The position numbers and the translations under genes are program-made. A stretch of DNA of 64,000 nt from contig NZ_WAGX01000008.1 of assembly GCF_008830185.1 (NCBI RefSeq), positions 248,001 through 312,000 on the forward strand, in the 5' to 3' direction. Shown one piece after another: positions 54,905-63,560 of this stretch; the stretch's first letter is position 1; every line of letters begins with the position of its first letter. This DNA is from Candidatus Galacturonatibacter soehngenii. Its GTDB lineage: Bacteria > Bacillota > Clostridia > Lachnospirales > Lachnospiraceae. The notes under the pieces are model-generated. The model was not told where the DNA came from, made no database searches, and saw only the letters and a program-made list of their open reading frames with translations.

Positions 54905-55108
54905 TGGCTACACTTTCTGTAGCCAATGCCACGAGTTGGCAGTACTTTTTATAGCCAAATCGGTAAAATGGCTGTATCAGTTGTAGTCAGAAGAATTGTT
55001 GATGGAATGAAATATTCGAGGATTAGAGCTGTTGGCTACACTTTCTATAGCCAAAATACTTTATTGGCTGTACTAATTGAAGCCAATGGCTGTAAAAAGT
55101 GCAGCCAT
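54905..55108. repeat. Array of palindromic repeats with 32-bp period
   Basis: Units begin TGGC at 54905, 54937, 54969, 55033, 55065 (and a final one at 55087). The intervals are 32, 32, 64, 32 and 22 bp; a decayed unit may fill 55001. The consensus is roughly TGGCTRYACTTTYTRTAGCCA: a 5-7 bp stem, TGGCTAC/GTAGCCA in the best copies, with a loop of 7-11 nt. The stretch 54754-55352 holds no gene; the rest is AT-rich, with the promoter of the AAA-ATPase operon near its end. Confidence 0.8.
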
Positions 55109-55290
55109 ATTTCGAGAAGCAAAATAAAATGTACAAAGGTTTTTCATGATCTGCCTTTTTATGTATGGTTATTTCTGAATATGTCGCTTGAGATATGTGT
55201 GGCAATTTTTTTTGGCCATTTCTAAGTAAAAATGATTGAAAACGAAAATAGCGTCAAAAATACATATAAATACTAAAAATAATAAAAATA

Positions 55291-55323
55291 GTGATTGATA
55301 AAAGTGAAGAAATCACATATAAT
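55291..55323 (+). promoter_or_regulatory. Promoter of the AAA ATPase/RloB operon
   Basis: TTGATA (55295-55300), 17 nt, TATAAT (55318-55323). GTGATT (55291-55296) and AATCAC (55311-55316) form a dyad across the promoter, a possible operator. Confidence 0.75.
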
Positions 55324-55352
55324 AAATTATATAGAATTAGGAGGTGCTTAAA

Positions 55353-56735
55353 ATGCTTATTAGATTTAATGTTAAAAATTTTCTATCATTTTCAACTAGA
55401 GATAATGGAAAATCCGAAGAGTTTTCAATGTTAGCAGGAAAAGTACGGAGTAAAAAAGAACATATTTACGATGATGACAATATAAAATTATTGAAGTTTG
55501 CAGCAGTATATGGAGCTAATGCAGCAGGAAAATCAAACTTGGTTAAAGCAATGGACTTTATGAAAAAGACGGTTATTAACGGTCTACCAGAAGGACATAC
55601 AGATAAATATTGCAAAGTAGATCCAGAAAACAAGTTTAAAGATAGTTATTTCGAGTTTGAAATTAAGTTAGGGAATAGCTATTATTCTTATGGATTTGAA
55701 GTGGTATTGAATGAAAGTAAGTTTCTTTCTGAGTGGTTATTAGAACTTACACCAGATAATAAAGAAAAATTATTATTTAGTCGTGACATAAAGAACGGAA
55801 CTTTTGAGCTGGGAGGTCCTCTAAATACAAAAGGGTTAGTAAATAAAATGAGAGTTTATGCAGAGGATATCAAAGATGATAGCTCTGTATTGCTTTTGTC
55901 TATTATGAATCAAAATAAAAGAAATCTTTATCAAGAATATAAAAGAGCATCCATATTAAAAGAAATCTATTCTTGGATAAAAGACGGGTTAGATATTAAT
56001 TATCCAGATAGGCCTATATCTGATTATTCTTACATGGCAAATACAGAAAATGTAGAAGAGATATGTAGAATTATTTCTGCCTTTGGTACTGGAATAACTA
56101 ATTTTGAAATGGTAGATGTACCAATTGAAAAAATAGCAAGTCAATTACCAAAACAAATACGAAATGATCTATTGTCTAATTTGGAAAAAAGAACAATAGA
56201 AATGAAAAGTAATGATAACCTAAAAGGAATAGGTATCATTATGAGAAGCGATAAAGATTTCTTTATTCTGAATGTTGATAAGAGTGAGGAAGTAACTTGT
56301 AAAACAATACAATTTTCTCATGGAGAAAGAAATGTTTTATTTAATCTTGCAGAGGAATCTGATGGAACAGTAAGAGTATTAGATTTATTAGAAATTTTGC
56401 TATCGGGAGAAAATAAAACATATGTTGTGGATGAATTAGATCGATGTTTACATCCAAGTTTAACGTATAAATTTATTGAAACATTTCTACAAAAAGCAGC
56501 AAAGAGTAATATTCAACTTATAGTTACTACTCACGAATCAAGATTAATGGATTTTGATTTGCTAAGACGTGACGAAATATGGTTTGTTAACAAAAAGAAA
56601 TCGGGAGAATCAGATATATATTCCTTAGAAGAGTACAATGAGAGATTTGATAAAAAGATTGATAAAGCATACTTAGAAGGTCGTTATGGTGGAGTGCCAG
56701 TTTTCAGCACAGTATTTCCAATTAAGGAGGACTAG
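55353..56735 (+). CDS. AAA-family ATPase, AbiLi/RloA-like defence protein
   Basis: A 460-residue SMC/OLD-like ATPase: MLIRFNVKNFLSFS start, Walker A GANAAGKSN (~res 53-61), signature-like SHGERNVL and Walker B YVVDELDRCLHPS with the following TTHESRLMD switch. Paired with an RloB protein 3 nt downstream, it matches the AbiL type of abortive-infection system known from Lactococcus. The ATG at 55353 follows AGGAGG; a GTG at 55344 overlaps that site. In the mobile element this is probably anti-phage cargo. Confidence 0.85.
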   Translation: MLIRFNVKNFLSFSTRDNGKSEEFSMLAGKVRSKKEHIYDDDNIKLLKFAAVYGANAAGKSNLVKAMDFMKKTVINGLPEGHTDKYCKVDPENKFKDSYFEFEIKLGNSYYSYGFEVVLNESKFLSEWLLELTPDNKEKLLFSRDIKNGTFELGGPLNTKGLVNKMRVYAEDIKDDSSVLLLSIMNQNKRNLYQEYKRASILKEIYSWIKDGLDINYPDRPISDYSYMANTENVEEICRIISAFGTGITNFEMVDVPIEKIASQLPKQIRNDLLSNLEKRTIEMKSNDNLKGIGIIMRSDKDFFILNVDKSEEVTCKTIQFSHGERNVLFNLAEESDGTVRVLDLLEILLSGENKTYVVDELDRCLHPSLTYKFIETFLQKAAKSNIQLIVTTHESRLMDFDLLRRDEIWFVNKKKSGESDIYSLEEYNERFDKKIDKAYLEGRYGGVPVFSTVFPIKED

Positions 56736-56738
56736 TGC

Positions 56739-57689
56739 ATGAGAGAAAGCAGGACATTTGCAGAACGAACAAAAATATCAGAATCGGATAGAACCGTTAA
56801 AAAATATTTCTTGATTTACGAAGGTTCGGATACGGAGCAGATATATTTCAATGCAGTAAATAATGCAAGGATAAAAATAGGAATTAATCCATTAATTGAA
56901 CTAATTCCTATAGTTCGAAGTCATAGTGAGGAAGGATGGAGTAATCCTAAAAAAATACTGGATCGAATAATTAAAGACATTGAAGAAAGCAAAACAGGAT
57001 TGATTTCATATGAGACAATGCTGAATAGAATTATGGATTATTTTAATGAGGAAAAAGTCTTTGGTACTGATAAGTCATTTAAAACAATATGGGATTTATT
57101 GATATTTATATGTAGAAATAAATTATGTAAGTTATTGAATGAAACCGTTGAAGATGTAGAAAAAGAATGTATAAAGATCATATCTTTACTTAATGATGAA
57201 CTGAAGACAGAAAATATAATTTCTGATATATCTGAAGTGATAAAAAATGGTGGGATTACTTATGCAGAAGATATTGATAAAATATGCTTGATTGTTGATA
57301 GAGATAGAAAAAGCTTTATCTCTGCACCTGGAAATAATCAATATGCATATGTCATGAATAAATGTGAAGAAAAGAATTTCGGTTTTTATGTTACAAATCC
57401 ATGCTTTGAATTTTGGCTTATGCTACATTTTGATGAGGTGCTTACAATTGATGAAAGCAAAATGTTGATTAATCCAAAAGTAACGGCTAAACGTAATTAT
57501 GCAGAGGATGAATTAAGAAAAATGATTCCGAACTATAAAAAGACTCGTTATGATGCGGAAACTCTTGTAAACAATATTGATAATGCAATTGAAAATGAAA
57601 AGAAATTTTGCGAAGATATTGAGGAATTGGAAAGTAGCCTTGGGAGTAATGTGGGTAAACTCATTGTTGAAATGAGAATGAATCAATAA
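56739..57689 (+). CDS. RloB-domain protein, AbiLii-like
   Basis: A 316-residue protein with the RloB pattern: KKYFLIYEGSDTEQIYFNAV near the N-terminus, then ICLIVDRDRKSF and NPCFEFWLMLHFDEV. The acidic residues in these motifs resemble a Toprim-like nuclease core. A ~90-residue insertion lies in between (res ~75-165). It is encoded with the AAA ATPase, as expected for AbiL/RloAB modules; nuclease activity is inferred. Confidence 0.85.
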   Translation: MRESRTFAERTKISESDRTVKKYFLIYEGSDTEQIYFNAVNNARIKIGINPLIELIPIVRSHSEEGWSNPKKILDRIIKDIEESKTGLISYETMLNRIMDYFNEEKVFGTDKSFKTIWDLLIFICRNKLCKLLNETVEDVEKECIKIISLLNDELKTENIISDISEVIKNGGITYAEDIDKICLIVDRDRKSFISAPGNNQYAYVMNKCEEKNFGFYVTNPCFEFWLMLHFDEVLTIDESKMLINPKVTAKRNYAEDELRKMIPNYKKTRYDAETLVNNIDNAIENEKKFCEDIEELESSLGSNVGKLIVEMRMNQ

Positions 57690-57734
57690 GAAATCTGACT
57701 TGTTTTCAATGGATAAAATGAAGGGAGAGATTAG

Positions 57735-58499
57735 ATGGCGCTGATAAAGAATGAAATACCAATACTCGAATATGATACAGATAGCCAAGCGGTTATCATG
57801 CCAGGGCATCATTGGGATTATAAATTTTGTGAAAAAGCAGTTATGCTTTTCATGGAATCAGAAATAGAAGACTTTGTAAAAACTCACGAGTGCGAAGTTG
57901 TAGGCAAATTTGAATCAGTTACAAAAATCTTTTATGTATACAAAACAGTACATAGTGGAATGGAAATTGTATTTGTACAAGCACCGCTTGGAGGTGCAAG
58001 TTCAGTTCAGATTATGGATCAATTGATAGCAGGTGGGGTGAAACAAATTATTGCCACGGGGTGTTGCGGCGCATTAGTAGAAGGGGCAGAGGGGGAATTT
58101 TTTGTTCCAACTGTAGCGCTTCGACATGAAGGAACATCCTATCACTATTTGCCACCTTCTAGAGAGATTGAGCTTGATGAAAAGCCTATTCAGGCAATTG
58201 AAACGGTGTTGAATAGAGCAGGATTTTATTATGCAAAATGTAAAACATGGACAACGGATGGATTTTACCGAGAAACCAAAGAAATGGTTTTGTATCGAAA
58301 AGAAGAAGGGTATTCAGTTGTAGAAATGGAATGTGCATCTTTAGCAGCATGCGCACGTAAAAGAGGTGTAACTTTTGGACAGTTACTTTTTACTGCAGAT
58401 TCTTTGGCAAATATTAATGAGCATGACATCAGAAATTGGGGTAATGATACTTTTGCAGTAGCATTACAACTAGCGATGGATGCTGTTGTGGAGGTGTAA
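57735..58499 (+). CDS. Nucleoside phosphorylase family protein
   Basis: A 254-residue protein of the PNP/UDP phosphorylase superfamily: IFVQAPLGGASSVQIMDQLI, ATGCCGALVEG and VVEMECASLAACARKRG, the last with the Glu of the nucleoside site. It lacks a signal peptide. It begins 45 nt after the RloB gene behind AAGGGAGAG and is 2 nt from the ANT(6)-like gene. Whether it salvages nucleosides or degrades nucleotides in defence cannot be told. Confidence 0.85.
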   Translation: MALIKNEIPILEYDTDSQAVIMPGHHWDYKFCEKAVMLFMESEIEDFVKTHECEVVGKFESVTKIFYVYKTVHSGMEIVFVQAPLGGASSVQIMDQLIAGGVKQIIATGCCGALVEGAEGEFFVPTVALRHEGTSYHYLPPSREIELDEKPIQAIETVLNRAGFYYAKCKTWTTDGFYRETKEMVLYRKEEGYSVVEMECASLAACARKRGVTFGQLLFTADSLANINEHDIRNWGNDTFAVALQLAMDAVVEV

Positions 58500-58501
58500 T
58501 A

Positions 58502-59374
58502 TTGAGGTCAGAACAGGAAATGTATCAATTGATTTTAGAAACTGCAGAGAAAGACAAACGGATTTTGGCAGTATATATGAATGGATCCAGAACAAATGAA
58601 AATGTTCCTAAAGATATCTTTCAAGACTATGATATCGTTTTTGTGGTCAGTGAAACAGCTGAGTTTATCAAAGATAAAGAGTGGATTCAGCAATTTGGTG
58701 AGATATTATATATGCAATATCCAGATGAGTCACCAGATTATCCAAGTGATAAAGAGAATTTTTATGGATGGCTGATTCAGTTTGCAGATGGGAATCGACT
58801 TGACTTGCATGTTGAGACCGTAAAGCATGTGAGGGAACATATAGGAGATGATAAACTTTGTAAAATTCTTCTCGATAAAAATGCAATTCTTCCGGATGTG
58901 TATGAGTCTACGGATAAAGATTATTGGGTAAAAAAACCGACCAAAGAGCAATATTTATGCGTTTGTAATGAGTTTTGGTGGTGCTTGAATAATGTTGCAA
59001 AGGGATTGTGGAGAGAAGAGATGCTCTATGTGCAGGATATGGTGAATTATCATGTGCGAAAGCAATTGGAAAAAATGTTATCTTGGAAAGTTGGAACACT
59101 TACGAACTTTTCGGTCAGCATTGGAAAATCGGGAAAGTATATGCACCGATGGATTAATAAACAAGAGTGGGAAATCTATTTATCTACCTATTTTACAGGC
59201 AGAATATCGGAAGCATGGGAAGCTGTAATGACTATGTGTGATTTGTTTGAGCAGGTGGCACTTTATGTAGGTGATAAATTAGAATACCAATATAATGAAC
59301 TAGAGGGTAAAAATGCACGAAGTTTCTTAGAACATGTGAGACAGCTTCCGAAAGATGCAAAGGAAGTTTATTAG
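58502..59374 (+). CDS. ANT(6)-like aminoglycoside nucleotidyltransferase
   Basis: A 290-residue protein with a TTG start (MRSEQEMYQLILETAEKDKR) typical for AadE/AadK enzymes. The nucleotidyltransferase motif NGSRTNENVPKDIFQDYDIVF (Gly-Ser-Arg and Asp-Tyr-Asp), WLIQFADGNRLDLHVE and NEFWWCLNNVAKGLWREE are the family blocks. Relatives adenylylate streptomycin at O-6. It is probably a distant member; resistance is not proven. It directly follows the nucleoside phosphorylase gene. Confidence 0.85.
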   Translation: MRSEQEMYQLILETAEKDKRILAVYMNGSRTNENVPKDIFQDYDIVFVVSETAEFIKDKEWIQQFGEILYMQYPDESPDYPSDKENFYGWLIQFADGNRLDLHVETVKHVREHIGDDKLCKILLDKNAILPDVYESTDKDYWVKKPTKEQYLCVCNEFWWCLNNVAKGLWREEMLYVQDMVNYHVRKQLEKMLSWKVGTLTNFSVSIGKSGKYMHRWINKQEWEIYLSTYFTGRISEAWEAVMTMCDLFEQVALYVGDKLEYQYNELEGKNARSFLEHVRQLPKDAKEVY

Positions 59375-59402
59375 ATGTAATAGAAGTATACATGGGGGAC
59401 AT

Positions 59403-60218
59403 ATGACAGAAGCATTTGTTGGATTAGGTAAATTAATTTTACTGTTAATTGGATCGGGGATTCTATTAGCATTTGCAGTAGGACTACTGATTATTTTGTT
59501 GATATCAATTATATATTTTACTGGGTATTTATACGATTCTATTGTTGGGAACCTCGGGATGAAATTCGGAACGTTGGTTTTAAGAAAAATACCTAGAGCC
59601 AAGAATATTAAAATTGTTAGTAAAGTGTTTAGCATGTTACAACCAAAGGAAATTTATCTTAGATATGAAACTCCTTTATGTACATATTGTTTTTCTTATT
59701 CAGCCATTTCTATTCTATGTGGATTAGTACCATATAAGTATGGAATAAGTATCCAGTATGTAATATCCTCTTTTATTTATCTTGCTTGTTATTTTATTGG
59801 AATGGGTAGAAAATGTGGAAGTGATTCAGAATATTATAAAAAAATATTAAAGAATAATCTGGATTTTTTAAAACTATCTTTTTTACCAATGACATTTTTA
59901 ATAACTATTTTTGGTTTTGCATTTACAGTTACGGGATTTAAAATACAAGATTTACACATTGATACGAATTATATCCAGAATACAATTTCTGGCATGGTGG
60001 AATTCAATGACAATACAGATGTCGTCATAATGGTTATTAAACTAATTTTAATATCGATAATTTTGTTAGCGTTGCTATATATTATTAGTTTGCCAATTCA
60101 GCTTATTTCATATTTTGTTATATTAGTTATCCAATACTTTAGAGAACATGGAAATTCTTATTTTATTCTTTTGAAAAAGTATGCGAGCATTGTTAAATAT
60201 TTATTAAAGCAGACATAG
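59403..60218 (+). CDS. Membrane protein of unknown function, element cargo
   Basis: A 271-residue protein with about five hydrophobic segments: two near the N-terminus (LILLLIGSGILLAFAVGLLI and a following one), two in the middle around residues 100-140 and one or two near the end. The ATG at 59403 follows GGGGG; the frame is open from 59355. No family recognised. It is the last gene before the right end of the element. Confidence 0.65.
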   Translation: MTEAFVGLGKLILLLIGSGILLAFAVGLLIILLISIIYFTGYLYDSIVGNLGMKFGTLVLRKIPRAKNIKIVSKVFSMLQPKEIYLRYETPLCTYCFSYSAISILCGLVPYKYGISIQYVISSFIYLACYFIGMGRKCGSDSEYYKKILKNNLDFLKLSFLPMTFLITIFGFAFTVTGFKIQDLHIDTNYIQNTISGMVEFNDNTDVVIMVIKLILISIILLALLYIISLPIQLISYFVILVIQYFREHGNSYFILLKKYASIVKYLLKQT

Positions 60219-60243
60219 GATATAGAGAGCCATCAGAAGTCCT

Positions 60244-60268
60244 GAGTAATACACCCACAAGTAACACG
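60244..60268. repeat. Arm-type repeats at the right end
   Basis: GAGTAATAC (60244) and AAGTAACAC (60259) are 15 bp apart; the second is identical to part of the left-end repeat at 52448. Confidence 0.5.
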
Positions 60269-60318
60269 ACCACATAAAAACCAAGTCTTTAAGGCACTTT
60301 CAGCCCCACATTCTCTTT

Positions 60319-60332
60319 TCAAAGAGATAATA
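60319..60332 (+). repeat. Right attachment repeat (attR core)
   Basis: TCAAAGAGATAATA, identical to the end of rpsI at 52324-52337; eight kilobases apart in direct orientation. Confidence 0.85.
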
Positions 60333-60359
60333 ATCAAGACAACGTATTGCAATTTAGTG

Positions 60360-60391
60360 CCTCTCAAGACATATGTCTTGGGAGGTTTTTT
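60360..60391 (+). terminator. Probable original terminator of rplM-rpsI
   Basis: CCTC-T-CAAGAC (60360-60370) pairs with GTCTTG-G-GAGG (60375-60385), then TTTTTT. No gene upstream inside the element needs it so far out; it would lie 27 nt after the rpsI stop region if the element were removed. Confidence 0.8.
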
Positions 60392-60485
60392 ATATATTTT
60401 CCATTTGAATTATGCTAAAATCATAATTGTATCTGACCTATTATTAGACGGTCAGATAGATAATACTAGTTTGGAGAAGCGGAAA

Positions 60486-61514
60486 ATGGAACCATATTAT
60501 TATAGTCAAATGAACAAACAACAGCAAAGAATTTATCATGTCATCAAAAGCGGTCTTGAATCACTCACGCAAAGTTTCGACGTTCCAAGAATTGATGGGA
60601 CAGAGCTAAGTGACATTTTTTACAAGTTAAGATTGGATTGTCCAGAGATATTTTATGCTTCGACATTTCGTTATTCTTTCTATGATAATTCCACGTTGGT
60701 AAAGATAAAGCCAGTATATTTGTTTGAAAAGAATAAAATCAAAGACCATCAGTTGGCGATGAAAGCTAGGGTAGAGAAGCTTACTCGCGTGATAAAGGAT
60801 AAAAGTGATTGGGAAAAAGAGTTATATATTCATGACTTTATCTGCGAAAATGTGACTTATGATAAGCTAAAGAAACAATATTCACATGAAATTATAGGCC
60901 CATTAGGGCAGGGAGTCGGTGTATGCGAAGGGATTGCAAAGTCTGTGAAGGTTCTTTGCGACCAGTTGTCTATTCCCTGTATTGTCGCTATTTCTGATAA
61001 TAACCCAGATAAGAATATCAAATATCGCCATGCTTGGAATGTGATTAAAATCAACGGCTCATGGTATCATTTGGATGCTACTTTTGATAATACATTAGGA
61101 AAAAAAGAAGTAAGATACGATTATTTTAATTTGGATGATAAAAATATTTTCAAAGACCATGAGCCTGTAATATACAAAGTTCCTGCATGCAACGAGAGTG
61201 ATCATTTTTACTACAAAGAAAAGAAGCTTTCTTTTACAAAAAAAGAAGATGTAGCAAAGCGCTGCCAGCAAGCAGTCAAAAAAGGAAAGATTCTAACCTT
61301 TCATTGGAGAGGTGGTTATCTTACAAAAGCTGTCACAGAGGAATTATTATATATCATAGCTGAGGTGGCCAAGGAAAAAGGTAAGCACAGTCAGGTGTCT
61401 ATTAATTGGAAACAGGCAGTCATTCGTGTAAAGTTCATTCAGGAGAAGCTGGAGAATTCGGTAAAGATAGAGGATGCATACGAAGAGGAGAATGATATAG
61501 CACCAATACAGTAG
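60486..61514 (+). CDS. Transglutaminase-like (papain-fold) domain protein
   Basis: A 342-residue protein without a signal peptide. The Cys-His-Asp triad fits GVGVCEGIAKS (~147), IKYRHAWNVIK (~181) and WYHLDATFDN (~196) in the order of bacterial transglutaminase-like proteases. Both ends, ~120 residues before and ~130 after, are unassigned. The ATG at 60486 is preferred, with GGAGAAG upstream; the frame is open from 60357 across the terminator. It is monocistronic. Confidence 0.82.
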   Translation: MEPYYYSQMNKQQQRIYHVIKSGLESLTQSFDVPRIDGTELSDIFYKLRLDCPEIFYASTFRYSFYDNSTLVKIKPVYLFEKNKIKDHQLAMKARVEKLTRVIKDKSDWEKELYIHDFICENVTYDKLKKQYSHEIIGPLGQGVGVCEGIAKSVKVLCDQLSIPCIVAISDNNPDKNIKYRHAWNVIKINGSWYHLDATFDNTLGKKEVRYDYFNLDDKNIFKDHEPVIYKVPACNESDHFYYKEKKLSFTKKEDVAKRCQQAVKKGKILTFHWRGGYLTKAVTEELLYIIAEVAKEKGKHSQVSINWKQAVIRVKFIQEKLENSVKIEDAYEEENDIAPIQ

Positions 61515-61542
61515 ATGTTAAGAGACAAATATGATATCCCTG

Positions 61543-61591
61543 TTGACAAAACAATGTTCTGTAACTATAATAATTACAGAACATTGTTTTG
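61543..61591 (+). promoter_or_regulatory. TetR promoter covered by an 18-bp perfect dyad
   Basis: TTGACA (61543-61548), 17 nt, TATAAT (61566-61571). CAAAACAATGTTCTGTAA (61547-61564) and its exact inverse complement (61574-61591) flank CTATAATAA. The dyad covers the spacer and the -10, so a bound repressor would block polymerase. GTTATAAT further down (61591-61598) offers a second -10. Confidence 0.9.
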
Positions 61592-61612
61592 TTATAATAA
61601 AAGGAGGACATT

Positions 61613-62221
61613 ATGGCACGAATAGTAAAGGCACCCGATGTAAGAAAGCAGGAACTAATAGAAATCGCGTTGAAACAATTTTTAGAAAACGGATATGAAA
61701 AAACATCCATCCGTTCCATTTTAAAAGAAGCAGGTGGGGAGATTGGTATGTTTTATCACTACTTCAAATCCAAGAACGAGATATACGAAGCGGCTTTAGA
61801 AAATTATAACGAGAAATACATTGTGAGATTCACTGAAATTGTTAACACTGTCGATTTGAGTTTCGAAGAAAAGATGAATCAAATATTTATTTATTTACCA
61901 GATTCCATTTCTGAATACAGCCAGATGTGTACTGATAAAGGAAATCCAGAAATTATGACAATACTGCATGCAAGAACATTGCTAAAAATAGTTCCTTTGT
62001 TTGAGCAATTAATTCTTGATGGGATAGAAAAGAAAAGTATAGCTGCACCAGTACCAAGCATTCATTTACTAAGTCAATTTATACTTTTTGGCATGAGTGC
62101 TATTATACACGACAGAGAAGTAGACTCTATGCAAGAAAAAATCAGGCATATTAACGCACTTCTTTCAAAAGTGTTAGATACAAATATGCGAGAGGTGCAA
62201 AATGAGGCTAACAAAAAATAG
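61613..62221 (+). CDS. TetR-family transcriptional regulator
   Basis: A 202-residue protein: an N-terminal HTH (LIEIALKQFLENGYEKTSIRS; EIGMFYHYFKSKNEIYEA) and an all-helical ligand domain. The ATG at 61613 lies behind AAGGAGG. Its own promoter carries a long dyad, so autorepression is likely; the target may be the alpha/beta-hydrolase gene 104 nt downstream. Ligand unknown. Confidence 0.9.
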   Translation: MARIVKAPDVRKQELIEIALKQFLENGYEKTSIRSILKEAGGEIGMFYHYFKSKNEIYEAALENYNEKYIVRFTEIVNTVDLSFEEKMNQIFIYLPDSISEYSQMCTDKGNPEIMTILHARTLLKIVPLFEQLILDGIEKKSIAAPVPSIHLLSQFILFGMSAIIHDREVDSMQEKIRHINALLSKVLDTNMREVQNEANKK

Positions 62222-62325
62222 ATGTGTTTTCGTATGAATTCCTAGAGCAAATAGTCGATTACAATCATCATTACTAAAATGCATACATAGACGTTTTGTG
62301 GTAATGATAAGTGGGAGGTAATATA

Positions 62326-63471
62326 ATGAATTTTCAAGTAGGGTTTCACAATTTTCATAAGGATACAGCTTTTAATTTTCAACTGAACAGATTTTATTCA
62401 TTTGGTTGTTTGGATTATGACGTAGTGGAAGAAATAGGCAAGGAGTTAACAGATTTTGAAAGCTGGTCCAAGGCATTTCTTAGTAGAGCTCAGTCATTTC
62501 ATAATAATGGGGATTTGGTCGCCTCGGCTACCTGCCTGCGCGCAGCCATGTTTTTCATGTTGGATGAGGAAGGTGATGTTGATAAGCAATTGCGAAAGTC
62601 TAAGATTTATGAGCAATGTATGAACGAATACCAAGCTGCGTATCAAAATGCAGGGCTGGCTTATTGCCATGTTCCTTTTGAAGCAGGTTATTTTCCAGTT
62701 CTATATATGTGCCATGCCAATGAGAGCAAAGATAATATCGTTATACATGGAGGATATGATTCCTTTATTCAGGAATTCATTCCACTTATGCAATACATAT
62801 ATTCCAATGGATATAATGTTTACATGTTTGAAGGGTTTGGTCAAGGTGAGGTTTTAAATAGATGCGAGATGAAAATGAAACCAGAATGGGAAATCTGTAC
62901 GAAAACAATATTGGATTATTTTCAGTTAGAAGAAGTAACTTTAATTGGTATTTCTTTAGGAGGCTATCTGGCAGCGAGAGCAGCTGCTTATGAGAAACGC
63001 ATTAAAAGGGTTGTGTTATATGATTTAATTTATGATTTCTATGGAGCTGTTTTAGATAAAGTCCCAGAGGAATTTAAGAATCTGATTAACAATTTGATGG
63101 AAGTTCCAGATAGTCCGAAGTGGAAAAGCATAGAGGAGTTAATGAAAGCAAATCAGTTTTCACTTTGGTTGTTTCAACAAGGCCGTCATGTTTTTGGCAA
63201 TATTACAACACTTTATGATTATTACAAATGTATTATGCAATACAACACCATTGCACTTTCACCATTGATTTGGCAAGATGTGTTGATTCTTGCGGGTGAG
63301 GAGGATATCTATACTGTTTTTTATGAAAAGCAAAAGAAGGCTTTATCAAACGCGAAATCAGTTAGTGGACGAATCTTTACAAAAGAAGAAAATGCATCGC
63401 ATCATTGTCAAGTTGGAAATGTGCAATTGGCTTTAGATTATATTCTTGCCTGGATAGAATTAAAACTATAA
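62326..63471 (+). CDS. Alpha/beta hydrolase with N-terminal helical cap
   Basis: A 381-residue protein. Residues 1-120 are a helical cap; the hydrolase core has the oxyanion-type VIHGGYDSF, the nucleophile elbow GISLGGYLAARAA (Ser ~211), an acidic residue in LAGEEDIYT and the His in SHHCQVGN. The size and cap resemble the dipeptidyl aminopeptidase/dienelactone-type esterase group. GGGAGG lies before the ATG at 62326. It is likely controlled by the TetR protein upstream. Confidence 0.82.
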   Translation: MNFQVGFHNFHKDTAFNFQLNRFYSFGCLDYDVVEEIGKELTDFESWSKAFLSRAQSFHNNGDLVASATCLRAAMFFMLDEEGDVDKQLRKSKIYEQCMNEYQAAYQNAGLAYCHVPFEAGYFPVLYMCHANESKDNIVIHGGYDSFIQEFIPLMQYIYSNGYNVYMFEGFGQGEVLNRCEMKMKPEWEICTKTILDYFQLEEVTLIGISLGGYLAARAAAYEKRIKRVVLYDLIYDFYGAVLDKVPEEFKNLINNLMEVPDSPKWKSIEELMKANQFSLWLFQQGRHVFGNITTLYDYYKCIMQYNTIALSPLIWQDVLILAGEEDIYTVFYEKQKKALSNAKSVSGRIFTKEENASHHCQVGNVQLALDYILAWIELKL

Positions 63472-63475
63472 TCAC

Positions 63476-63505
63476 TTGACAAACATAGACTCTTATAGTT
63501 ATACT
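63476..63505 (+). promoter_or_regulatory. Promoter of the leader-peptide/rsgA-like transcription unit
   Basis: TTGACA (63476-63481), 18 nt, TATACT (63500-63505). It gives a leader of about 200 nt before the GTPase gene. Confidence 0.85.
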
Positions 63506-63560
63506 GAATAAGTAGAGAAAACTTCAATTTGCTTTATTTACGAAAGGAGTTGATTAAATT

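Larger units (their letters stand above)
52324..60332. mobile_element. Integrated element of ~8 kb in the 3' end of rpsI (defence and cargo genes)
   Basis: It is bounded by the direct repeat TCAAAGAGATAATA (52324-52337 and 60319-60332); the left copy encodes Ser-Lys-Arg-stop of S9. A tyrosine recombinase gene lies next to the left end, repeated arm-type sequences at both ends, and an rpsI-type terminator begins 27 nt outside the right copy. It contains int, an XRE regulator, a small HTH gene, an oriT-like block, a periodic palindrome array and five co-directional cargo genes. No relaxase, coupling protein or secretion genes were found, so it is either a trans-mobilisable element or a remnant. 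The 3' end of rpsI is a known ICE target in streptococci. Confidence 0.88.

Noticed and set aside
54905-55108. CRISPR array
   Set aside because: The repeats are imperfect palindromes of ~21 bp, the 'spacers' are only ~11 nt, and no cas gene is near.
54926-55225. A 99-codon reading frame across the periodic array
   Set aside because: It has internal repetition only because the DNA is repeated, there is no ribosome site, and the repeats are best explained as palindromes.
52634-60218. Conjugation or mobilisation genes in the rpsI element
   Set aside because: I looked for relaxase, FtsK/VirD4-like and VirB4-like motifs in the encoded proteins and found none.
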